NCBI GenBank assembly: GCA_023666905.1
Contig: JAMPBC010000001.1
Span: forward strand, 106,137-170,136
Direction: 5' to 3'
Source: Bacteroides sp.
GTDB taxonomy: Bacteria; Bacteroidota; Bacteroidia; Bacteroidales; Muribaculaceae
DNA length: 64,000 nucleotides
In this document: positions 18,494 to 25,602 of the stretch, in pieces
Position numbering within the stretch: the stretch's first letter is position 1
Layout of the letters: every line of letters starts with the position of its first letter
Notes under the pieces: model-generated
Told to the model about the DNA's origin: nothing
The model's input: only the letters and a program-made list of their open reading frames with translations
Databases searched by the model: none
Program-made: the position numbers and the translations under genes

Positions 18494-18527
18494 GTGTCGT
18501 CTCTTATTAAACGGTCAATTAATTTTG

Positions 18528-18535
18528 CAAATATA
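18528..18535 (-). promoter_or_regulatory. -7 element for the GlmU-like gene
   Basis: TATATTTG on the minus strand lies 34 bases before the ATG at 18493 and matches TAnnTTTG. No good -33 element was seen at the usual spacing. Confidence 0.4.
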
Positions 18536-18653
18536 CACAAAAGCCCAACTAATTTTATAAAAAAAGTTTATATGGGAGTAGATGGGAGTTTGGGCATATC
18601 ATGTCTAAATGAGAAAGAGCCGTGTGTGAAAACACCAAAAACAGGGCATCTTG

Positions 18654-18684
18654 TTTGCAAATATCAAATTATTCAGTACATTTG
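18654..18684 (+). promoter_or_regulatory. Promoter of the RiPP operon
   Basis: TTTG (18654-18657), a 19-base spacer and TACATTTG (18677-18684) give a close match to the Bacteroidetes consensus. The ATG of the precursor gene is 52 bases further on. It excludes the longer upstream reading frames as the start of the precursor. Confidence 0.8.
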
Positions 18685-18736
18685 TGAACTATTGTTACGT
18701 TATACAATATTTTCAACTCCTTTAAATTATTTTATT

Positions 18737-18952
18737 ATGAGCACTAATTTAAAATTGCGACTAAATGACAGTCTGTTATCAGAAATGGAGTCATTAATGA
18801 TTCTCGGTGGAGGAAACGGAAACACACCTAATCCCTCTAACAGCTCACTTTCCAAATGCGACACCACTAACGAAAAATGCATTGCAGACCTTTATTGTGG
18901 GAACGCTTACTGCGGTAATTGCAGCAATTGTGTAGTTGGTTGTGGAGGATAA
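18737..18952 (+). CDS. RiPP precursor peptide with GG leader and seven-cysteine core
   Basis: A 71-residue peptide. Residues 1-25 form a leader (LNDSLLSEMESLMILGG) with the hydrophobic spacing and double glycine recognised by C39 peptidases, so the predicted core starts at G26. The core is first polar (Asn/Pro/Ser/Thr), then Cys-rich: C41, C48, C54, C59, C62, C65 and C69, with Gly/Asn/Ser between them, ending CGG. The layout resembles the GG-Bacteroidales radical SAM targets (TIGR04149 type), but the cysteine spacing is not a regular CXXX repeat. The start is set by the promoter just upstream. A radical SAM/SPASM maturase and C39 exporter follow. Confidence 0.85.
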   Translation: MSTNLKLRLNDSLLSEMESLMILGGGNGNTPNPSNSSLSKCDTTNEKCIADLYCGNAYCGNCSNCVVGCGG

Positions 18953-18987
18953 CTTCAAAACCGATTTTTTTAACTTATTTGCATCCC

Positions 18988-19017
18988 AAGTGTTTGAATC
19001 CACAAATTCAAACACTT
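18988..19017 (+). terminator. Hairpin between precursor and maturase genes
   Basis: A perfect 12-bp inverted repeat AAGTGTTTGAAT/ATTCAAACACTT with a 6-base loop lies 36 bases after the precursor stop. The trailing T-run is short, so it is best read as a partial terminator or 3' stabiliser that makes the precursor mRNA more abundant than the downstream enzyme mRNA. Confidence 0.6.
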
Positions 19018-19036
19018 TAAATTATTGCGTTTAGAG

Positions 19037-19297
19037 ATGAGACCTAATAAATACAACTATTATATACCTTATAAAAACAGATACATTTTTTATAATGGGC
19101 TAACAGATATGAGTTTTGAAGTGTCCAAGCAGAACTCCGATGCAATGCGCTCCATTATAGAAAATCCAAACATCTACTCTGTAGAATATGCTAATTTTAT
19201 AGCTAAAATGACAAACGCCGGATTTATCGTTCCTGATGAATTTAATGAATTGGATTTTATAAAGAAAAAAAATGAATATTCTACGAAAAGCACATGA
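19037..19297 (+). CDS. Peptide-recognition (RRE-like) N-terminal piece of the radical SAM maturase
   Basis: The ATG at 19037 gives 86 residues (MRPNKYNYYIPYKNRYIFYN...). In SPASM-type peptide maturases of Bacteroidetes a similar stretch forms the N-terminal precursor-binding region of one longer protein. Here it stops 26 bases inside the radical SAM frame. The two frames meet at an A8 run (19265-19272). With seven As the reading frame would pass straight into MNILRKAHEY of the maturase. It may be a real separate recognition protein, a product of slippage at the A-run, or a broken gene. The RRE assignment is inferred from position and composition. Confidence 0.6.
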   Translation: MRPNKYNYYIPYKNRYIFYNGLTDMSFEVSKQNSDAMRSIIENPNIYSVEYANFIAKMTNAGFIVPDEFNELDFIKKKNEYSTKST

Positions 19298-20324
19298 ATA
19301 TATGGTAATGATTCTTCCTACATACCAATGCAATCTCAGATGTTGGTACTGCACGCAGAATCATCAAGACATGCAGCTTGATTCCGAGAAAATAAATCGC
19401 ATTAAGACACACATGAAATTAATGATAAGCAGAGATGATATTAACAAATTATTTCTATCTTGGTTTGGAGGGGAACCGTTGCTGTCATTTGACATCGTAC
19501 TTGAAATCACTCAGTGGGCCTCCAATTTAGCAAAAAACTTAAACAAACAATTCAGTGCAACAATAACCACCAACGGCACATTGTTAACACCAAAGCGGAT
19601 TCTTGCATTGAAAGATGCCGGTGTAGGCCACTATCAGATAACAATTGACGGGGATAAGGACACTCATGATAAAACCAAAGTTTTGGGGAAATTATCAGCA
19701 TATGCAACTACATTGGCAAATGTATCTGAAATAATTAAACACACACCTGTTTCTTTACGGTTCAACTATACAAAGACAAACCTCATTCCACAAAAAATAA
19801 TAGAGGATTTAGACAAATTTTTATCTAAACAAAATAGAGAAAAAATAAGGCTGCTATTATTTAAAGTATGGCAAGAAGATGTAGATGCTATTGATGATGC
19901 TAAAATTGAAAATTTAATCAAACGCGCGTTGAGCATTGGAATTGTCCCCAGAGTTGCAGATGTTGGAATGTGCTATGCTGACCAATTTAATTTTGATTGC
20001 ATATTCTCAAATGGTTATGTTGGAAAATGTGACAACCACAATCCATACAGCATGAAAGGAGAAATAGATTCTGAGGGATATATTACATGGAAAAGAGAGA
20101 CTCAATCATTCAAACCAGTACTGGAACAAAAAGATAATGAGTGCTTGCGCTGCAACTACCTCCCAATATGCTTCGGTCCATGTCCATCCAAGAGAGAACG
20201 AATGCTGAATGATTCGGGAAATATTTCCTGCCAATTTAACGATAAACATAAATTCGCAACTAACATGGTAAGGAATAAGCATATAAATAAATTATTGGAA
20301 CAGGCTTCATTCCAATCGTATTAG
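19272..20324 (+). CDS. Radical SAM/SPASM peptide maturase
   Basis: A 350-residue enzyme. The radical SAM cluster motif is C20-NLR-C24-WY-C27, followed by the SWFGGEPLL motif near residue 64. The C-terminal SPASM region fits the consensus exactly: C234-X13-G-X4-C253, then C291-X2-C294-X5-C300-X3-C304 and C320, enough ligands for two auxiliary [4Fe-4S] clusters. Such enzymes make thioether, C-C or epimerised residues in peptides. The seven-cysteine core next to it suggests Cys-linked crosslinks, an inference only. It begins inside the A8 run that ends the recognition ORF. Confidence 0.88.
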   Translation: MNILRKAHEYMVMILPTYQCNLRCWYCTQNHQDMQLDSEKINRIKTHMKLMISRDDINKLFLSWFGGEPLLSFDIVLEITQWASNLAKNLNKQFSATITTNGTLLTPKRILALKDAGVGHYQITIDGDKDTHDKTKVLGKLSAYATTLANVSEIIKHTPVSLRFNYTKTNLIPQKIIEDLDKFLSKQNREKIRLLLFKVWQEDVDAIDDAKIENLIKRALSIGIVPRVADVGMCYADQFNFDCIFSNGYVGKCDNHNPYSMKGEIDSEGYITWKRETQSFKPVLEQKDNECLRCNYLPICFGPCPSKRERMLNDSGNISCQFNDKHKFATNMVRNKHINKLLEQASFQSY

Positions 20325-20370
20325 TATTCCGCGGACTACCACTTCTAAATATTTATTATACACGACAATT

Positions 20371-22518
20371 ATGCAACCAATTATAAAATCATTATTCAGA
20401 GTAGTAATCATACTGCAAGTGTGCCTGTGTGGGATACAGCCGGTGTCGGCCCAAACTGATTTAACAACTATACGGGATTCTGCTTGGACTGATTCCATGA
20501 AATACTCTATTTCGCTTGATAATGTGGAAGTGAAAGCATCAAACATCGTTCACAAAAACGACAAAAGCATCTATTCGGTAACGCCAATTATGAAAAAAGG
20601 CATTTACAGTGCAGGGCAGCTACTTAGCCGGGTAAATGGTATAATTTATAATCCAACAACAATGGAAGTATCTTATTTAGGCTCAAAAAACATTGTTATA
20701 CTTATTGACAGTTTGGAAAAAGATGAAACGTATATCAAGCGCCAATCACCAAACCGATTTGACCGCATTGAAGTTATAAGCTTTCCTACAGGAAAATATC
20801 TTGGCTACGATGCTCTTATAAATTTTCATTCCCGCCCGGTATATAAGGGGGTTGAAAGCAACTTGTTCACACAAGCATACGCTATTCCAGACAACCGATT
20901 AGGCCGTGGAAAATTCATGCACCGTAACGACGGTTATGCCGATTTCACATATACACATGACAATTGGAACATCTCGGCTGTGCTTAGCGACAATTGGAAG
21001 CAAGACGCAGGTGCAGGCGGCTACATGCGTACGTATATTGCCAATGGACTTACGGAAAGAACGCTTAACAAAAACAAAAAGGAACCGACATGGACATCTG
21101 TGAGCAATAATCTGAATGGTAATCTTGCCATTGATTATCAAATATCCCCCATGCAATCCGTATCTCTCCAATGGAAATATGACCATACGGATAACCATAA
21201 GAACATCAATCAAACTCTGATTTCAACAAATGAGGCTACAAACTCTACAGACACCTTGGCTTATCGGTCAGCAGGACATATCCATGACATGAAACGTAAC
21301 AATTTCGGAATTTATTACCGTGGGCGCTTCAATTCATTGGAACTGAATGGGACCGTCAACTATACCACAAGTTCTTGGAATTCATATTCAAATATAGACC
21401 GGTCATCAGGTTACAACCTTGTTGACAACCGGCACACTGACATGGACTATTTTTGGGCTAACGCTGAACTATCAAAATTCATAGGTAATAGATGGGGGAT
21501 GTCTATAATCGAGACACTCACATTGCTGAACCGAAAAGAACATCGACTTGAAACAAACCACATCCTATCAAGAAACAGGACTATTTACAATTACTTATAC
21601 GCACAGGCCCAATACAGGCCGTCTAAACAAGTAACGTTATCGGCAATCGGCGGTTTTACAGCTTACCGTAATTCAGTTGGCATTTCCACCATTTCCAAGT
21701 GGATGCCGCGAATGGCTGCTAATTTCTTTTGGACGCCAACGCAAAACGCCGTACTCAGACTGAACTACGATTTGTCAAATACGATGCCTGCACCAACAGC
21801 TAACACTTCTTATGGTCAATTAACTGACTCCCTGACATTTCAATCCGGCAATCCTAATCTGCTGCCCACATCGGTGCATTTAATCAACATGAACTTCACA
21901 ATTATGAATCTTATCACGTTGAAAGTCATGTACGAACACCAACATAATGCCATTTTTAACATTTACTCACAGTCGAATATCGACAATCGGCCGGTGGTGT
22001 TCAACAGATATGAGAACGGGACATACAATTCAGTTGATTTAGGGTTTAACATATATAAAGAATTGCCCTTTGGGTTTGAAGTTGCGGCTGATGTGTATGC
22101 AAACATGGTAAAAGCATCATACGGAGATTTGCGTAAGAACAAATGGATGCCACGAGGCAGTTTCCAGTTATCGTACTGGAATCCAAAGCTTTTCTATGTC
22201 ACATTTGACTACACAATAAAACGGTCATTGTACGCTACCCCACAAGAACTCACCTGGGGAAATTATGAGATTTCATCTATTGCTTTACAAAGGACATTAC
22301 TGGACAACAAACTGCAAGTAATGTTTATGTACAGCATTCCGATTCATTTCATAAAACATAACAAAATAAAATCGGTTCTTGACTCACCAGCTCTTCACGG
22401 TTCCGACTGGAGTAATGTAACCTATTTCAGAGACAACATGATTTCGCTAAGCATTTCGTATCGTATCAACAGTGGAAACCAAGTGCGTAAGTACAACCGT
22501 AAAACCTTCACACTGTAA
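20371..22518 (+). CDS. TonB-receptor-like outer-membrane beta-barrel protein
   Basis: A 715-residue protein with a signal peptide ending QPVSAQ (about residue 28). A plug-like region (about 45-150; LDNVEVKASNIVHKND, QLLSRVNGI, NIVILIDS and FDRIEVIS) is followed by a long barrel of aromatic-rich strands ending KYNRKTFTL. It lacks the usual N-terminal carboxypeptidase-like domain of Bacteroidetes receptors. Such outer-membrane proteins accompany GG-peptide exporters in Bacteroidetes. It may let the mature peptide cross the outer membrane or serve in immunity or uptake. Confidence 0.78.
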   Translation: MQPIIKSLFRVVIILQVCLCGIQPVSAQTDLTTIRDSAWTDSMKYSISLDNVEVKASNIVHKNDKSIYSVTPIMKKGIYSAGQLLSRVNGIIYNPTTMEVSYLGSKNIVILIDSLEKDETYIKRQSPNRFDRIEVISFPTGKYLGYDALINFHSRPVYKGVESNLFTQAYAIPDNRLGRGKFMHRNDGYADFTYTHDNWNISAVLSDNWKQDAGAGGYMRTYIANGLTERTLNKNKKEPTWTSVSNNLNGNLAIDYQISPMQSVSLQWKYDHTDNHKNINQTLISTNEATNSTDTLAYRSAGHIHDMKRNNFGIYYRGRFNSLELNGTVNYTTSSWNSYSNIDRSSGYNLVDNRHTDMDYFWANAELSKFIGNRWGMSIIETLTLLNRKEHRLETNHILSRNRTIYNYLYAQAQYRPSKQVTLSAIGGFTAYRNSVGISTISKWMPRMAANFFWTPTQNAVLRLNYDLSNTMPAPTANTSYGQLTDSLTFQSGNPNLLPTSVHLINMNFTIMNLITLKVMYEHQHNAIFNIYSQSNIDNRPVVFNRYENGTYNSVDLGFNIYKELPFGFEVAADVYANMVKASYGDLRKNKWMPRGSFQLSYWNPKLFYVTFDYTIKRSLYATPQELTWGNYEISSIALQRTLLDNKLQVMFMYSIPIHFIKHNKIKSVLDSPALHGSDWSNVTYFRDNMISLSISYRINSGNQVRKYNRKTFTL

Positions 22519-22526
22519 AATTTCAA

Positions 22527-24713
22527 ATGGGTCATTTTCCCGACATACGGCAACATGATGCAATGGAGTGCGGTGTCGCATGCCTCACAGCTGTATTACG
22601 TCATTTTGGCAAATATGTATCATTATCCGAAGTGGGGAAGCGATGCGCGAGGACAAACGAAGGAGTATCGCTTTTAAGTATAACGCGGGCTGCAGAATCG
22701 TATGGACTGACCACTGCGACAGCACGTGTATCTTTAAAACAGCTTTCCGAATTGCCAATGCCAGTGATTTTACATTGGAACCAGAATCATTTCGTTACAC
22801 TCTACAGATTTTCGCGGAATAGTAGCATTTTCCATATAGCCGACCCGGAAAAAGGCCTTATAAAACTTAATAGGACAGATTTTGCATCACACTGGTTAAG
22901 TTATCATGATGACAATGAGGAAAAAGGTATCGCAATGTTCGTTCAACCTGGCGAAGATTTCTCAAAAATATCCGAAGAAAATAAATCAGACACTCGATCA
23001 CTGACGATTCTGCTCAAGCACATAGCCCAATATAAACCGCTTTTAATTCAGGTATTATTGGGATTAGCATTAGGCTGCGTATTACAACTTGTGATGCCAT
23101 TCCTGACACAGGCTATTGTTGACAAAGGAATTGCCCATAAAAGCATTAATTTGATTTGGCTGATTTTACTTGGAGAATTATTTATTGTCTGCGGCAGGAC
23201 TGCAACTGACTTTATAAGGCGGTGGCTTATTTTGCATATCTCAATGCGAGTGAACATTTCATTACTTAGTGAATTCATAATGAAACTTCTGCGGCTTCCA
23301 ATGTCAGTGTTTGACACAAAATTGGCGGGAGACTTGCTGCAACGAATGGCAGACCACAATCGAGTTCAAACATTTCTGACTTCTGAATCACTTAGCTTGT
23401 TTTTCTCGGTACTTACATTTATTATTTTTGGAGGCGTACTTGCCTTTTACGACTGGCTTATATTTCTGATTTTCACAGCAGGAAGCTTAATTTATGTTGG
23501 ATGGATCGCACTGTTTTTACAACCACGAAAGCACATTGATTATGATCTTTTCGAATGCCAGTCAGAAAATCAAAACAAAACGTTTCAATTAATCACCTCA
23601 ATTCAGGAAATAAAGCTTCAAGGATGTCAGAAACGTCGGCAATGGGAATGGGAAGATGTTCAAGCCAACCAGTTTGCCGTTCAAATGAAGGCATTAAAAT
23701 TGCAACAAAACCAAGAAGCCGGGAGTATTTTCATTAATGAAATTAAAAACATATCAATAACCGTCATTGCAGCCACTGCCGTGATAAACGGACAGATAAC
23801 ACTTGGGGCCATGCTGGCAATACAATATATTGTGGGACAACTGAATTCGCCTGTGCAACAATTCATGTCAATGATTTATTCTCTTCAAGACGTAAAACTG
23901 TCGCTTGAAAGAATTAACGAGATTCACAACAAGGAAGAGGACTCCGATGATGGAAAAAAGATAATAAACGGCAATCCGTCTATTACACTAAAAAATCTAA
24001 GTTTCAGTTATAATCCCTATTCTCCGAACCCAACACTAAAAAAAATTAATTTAATAATTGAAGCAGGTAAGGTCACAGCTTTGGTTGGCGTTTCGGGAAG
24101 TGGGAAGACCACATTAATCAAGCTACTGCTCGGTTATTATCCACCTGCGTCCGGAACACTGAAAATTGGCGGAGAAGAAATTGGAAAATACAATATCGAC
24201 TGGTGGCGAAGTTTATGCGGTGTGGTAATGCAAGATTCGGTAATATTCTCGGAGTCAATCGCAAAGAACATTGCAATATCCGATGAGTCGCCTAATAGAG
24301 AGAGACTTGAATGGGCTACTAAACTTGCAAATATTCATGAGTTCATAATGAACCTACCTTTAAAATATGAAACGAAGGTTGGTGTGGATGGCATTTCACT
24401 CAGCCAAGGACAACGCCAACGATTGCTTATTGCACGTGCTGTGTATAAAAACCCCCTTTTTATATTTTTGGATGAAGCTACAAACGCTTTGGACACAGAA
24501 AATGAACGAACTATCGTGGAGAACCTTACGGAGTTTTATAAAGGTAGAACCGTGGTTATTGTAGCACATAGATTATCCACGGTTAGAAATGCTGATAAAA
24601 TAGCGGTCATAGATAAAGGCCAAATTGTTGAGTATGGTAACCATACAGATTTAATAAAGAAGCGGGGCACTTATTTTAAACTTATCAGAAACCAACTTGA
24701 ACTTGGATGTTAG
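22527..24713 (+). CDS. Peptidase-containing ABC exporter (C39 PCAT)
   Basis: A 728-residue inner-membrane transporter that combines leader cleavage and export. The C39 peptidase occupies about 1-140 with catalytic C15 (MECGVACL), H88 (NQNHFVTL) and D106. A six-helix ABC membrane domain follows (about 165-450). The nucleotide-binding domain has Walker A GVSGSGKTTL near 525, signature LSQGQRQR, Walker B FIFLDEATNALD and the H-loop AHRLSTV. All catalytic parts are intact. Its substrate should be the GG-leader peptide encoded at the head of the operon; it starts 9 bases after the outer-membrane gene. Confidence 0.93.
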   Translation: MGHFPDIRQHDAMECGVACLTAVLRHFGKYVSLSEVGKRCARTNEGVSLLSITRAAESYGLTTATARVSLKQLSELPMPVILHWNQNHFVTLYRFSRNSSIFHIADPEKGLIKLNRTDFASHWLSYHDDNEEKGIAMFVQPGEDFSKISEENKSDTRSLTILLKHIAQYKPLLIQVLLGLALGCVLQLVMPFLTQAIVDKGIAHKSINLIWLILLGELFIVCGRTATDFIRRWLILHISMRVNISLLSEFIMKLLRLPMSVFDTKLAGDLLQRMADHNRVQTFLTSESLSLFFSVLTFIIFGGVLAFYDWLIFLIFTAGSLIYVGWIALFLQPRKHIDYDLFECQSENQNKTFQLITSIQEIKLQGCQKRRQWEWEDVQANQFAVQMKALKLQQNQEAGSIFINEIKNISITVIAATAVINGQITLGAMLAIQYIVGQLNSPVQQFMSMIYSLQDVKLSLERINEIHNKEEDSDDGKKIINGNPSITLKNLSFSYNPYSPNPTLKKINLIIEAGKVTALVGVSGSGKTTLIKLLLGYYPPASGTLKIGGEEIGKYNIDWWRSLCGVVMQDSVIFSESIAKNIAISDESPNRERLEWATKLANIHEFIMNLPLKYETKVGVDGISLSQGQRQRLLIARAVYKNPLFIFLDEATNALDTENERTIVENLTEFYKGRTVVIVAHRLSTVRNADKIAVIDKGQIVEYGNHTDLIKKRGTYFKLIRNQLELGC

Positions 24714-24859
24714 ATTTTGACAAACACTCTGACCGAATCAAACAAATTCTTGAGCAAAAACCTTCATTCGTTATAAGATGGGGAACGCTAATTATTGTGC
24801 TGTTTTTTGCTGTTGCGGCATTTGTGGGAACAGTTTGGTGGCTATCACGCGGAATTTAG
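24707..24859 (+). pseudogene. Truncated HlyD-type membrane-fusion protein (first 50 residues)
   Basis: An ATG overlapping the end of the exporter gene by seven bases encodes 50 residues: a polar start (MLDFDKHSDRIKQILEQKPS), then FVIRWGTLI and one membrane helix ending WWLSRGI. This is how HlyD adaptor proteins of Bacteroidetes C39 exporters begin, but those continue for about 400 residues. Here a stop codon follows and the rfbC promoter starts two bases later, which suggests a deletion joined the two. A complete, very small membrane protein is the alternative. Confidence 0.6.
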
Positions 24860-24868
24860 TTATTTTTG
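24834..24868 (+). promoter_or_regulatory. Promoter of rfbC
   Basis: TTTG at 24834-24837, a 23-base spacer and TATTTTTG at 24861-24868 lie just before the rfbC ATG (24885). The -33 box falls inside the truncated HlyD frame. The spacer is slightly long. Confidence 0.55.
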
Positions 24869-24884
24869 CATAAAATTATTTGCT

Positions 24885-25430
24885 ATGGAATATAAGGAAC
24901 TTGACATTAAGGGTGTCTGGCTCATCAAGCCCCGCCGTTTCGGCGATGCCCGCGGCTACTTCATGGAAACATTCAAGCGCGATGAATTTCAGGCCCATGT
25001 GGGTGATGTGGAATTTGTGCAGGACAACGAGTCGTTTTCAACGAAGGGTGTGCTCCGCGGATTGCATTTTCAAAAAGCAGCGGCTTCGCAAGCCAAATTG
25101 GTGAGGGTTTCGCAGGGTTGCGTGCTTGATGTGGTGGTGGACCTCCGTGGCGACTCGCCAACATTCGGACGCAATGCCACAGTGGAACTTTCGGCCGATA
25201 ACGGACTGCAACTGTTCATACCGCGGGGAATGGCCCATGGGTTTGTGGTACTCTCGGATGTGGCGCAGTTCCAATACAAAGTGGACAATGAATATGCTCC
25301 GCATGCTGAAGCCACGCTGCGATTCGACGACCGGGCTCTCAGCATTGACTGGAAGCTGCCGACTCATGAATTGATTCTTTCGGATAAAGATTTGAAGGGA
25401 CTGCCGCTAAGCGAAATAGAGCCGTTTTAA
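24885..25430 (+). CDS. rfbC: dTDP-4-dehydrorhamnose 3,5-epimerase
   Basis: RmlC/RfbC epimerises dTDP-4-keto-6-deoxyglucose at C3 and C5 on the way to dTDP-L-rhamnose. The 181-residue protein has normal length and the cupin signatures RGYFMETF, LRGLHFQ with the catalytic histidine, DLRGDSPTFG and IPRGMAHGF. The ATG at 24885 follows the promoter; the longer frame from 24795 lies in the truncated upstream gene. rfbA, rfbB and rfbD are not in this window, so the pathway would need genes elsewhere. Confidence 0.95.
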   Translation: MEYKELDIKGVWLIKPRRFGDARGYFMETFKRDEFQAHVGDVEFVQDNESFSTKGVLRGLHFQKAAASQAKLVRVSQGCVLDVVVDLRGDSPTFGRNATVELSADNGLQLFIPRGMAHGFVVLSDVAQFQYKVDNEYAPHAEATLRFDDRALSIDWKLPTHELILSDKDLKGLPLSEIEPF

Positions 25431-25480
25431 GAACCTGGCGCACATAATACGGCAAAGGCTGATAAAAACAACAGGCAATA

Positions 25481-25512
25481 TTTGCAAACTACTTAAAAAT
25501 CATTTATCTTTG
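25481..25512 (+). promoter_or_regulatory. Promoter of the GH95 gene
   Basis: TTTG (25481-25484), 20 bases and TATCTTTG (25505-25512) form an almost ideal Bacteroidetes promoter. The leader to the ATG at 25603 would be about 84 bases. Confidence 0.8.
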
Positions 25513-25602
25513 CCCCATATCAAAAACCGATTATCATTTTAATTTCTAACCACAGCATGTTCTCCATGAATTGATTGTGGCGACATGCTCTAATACCAAT
25601 CT

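Noticed and set aside
18571..18736. Upstream extension of the precursor frame (MGVDGSLGISCLNEKEP...)
   Set aside because: The promoter of the operon lies inside it, so translation should start at 18737. The extension also has no leader-like features.
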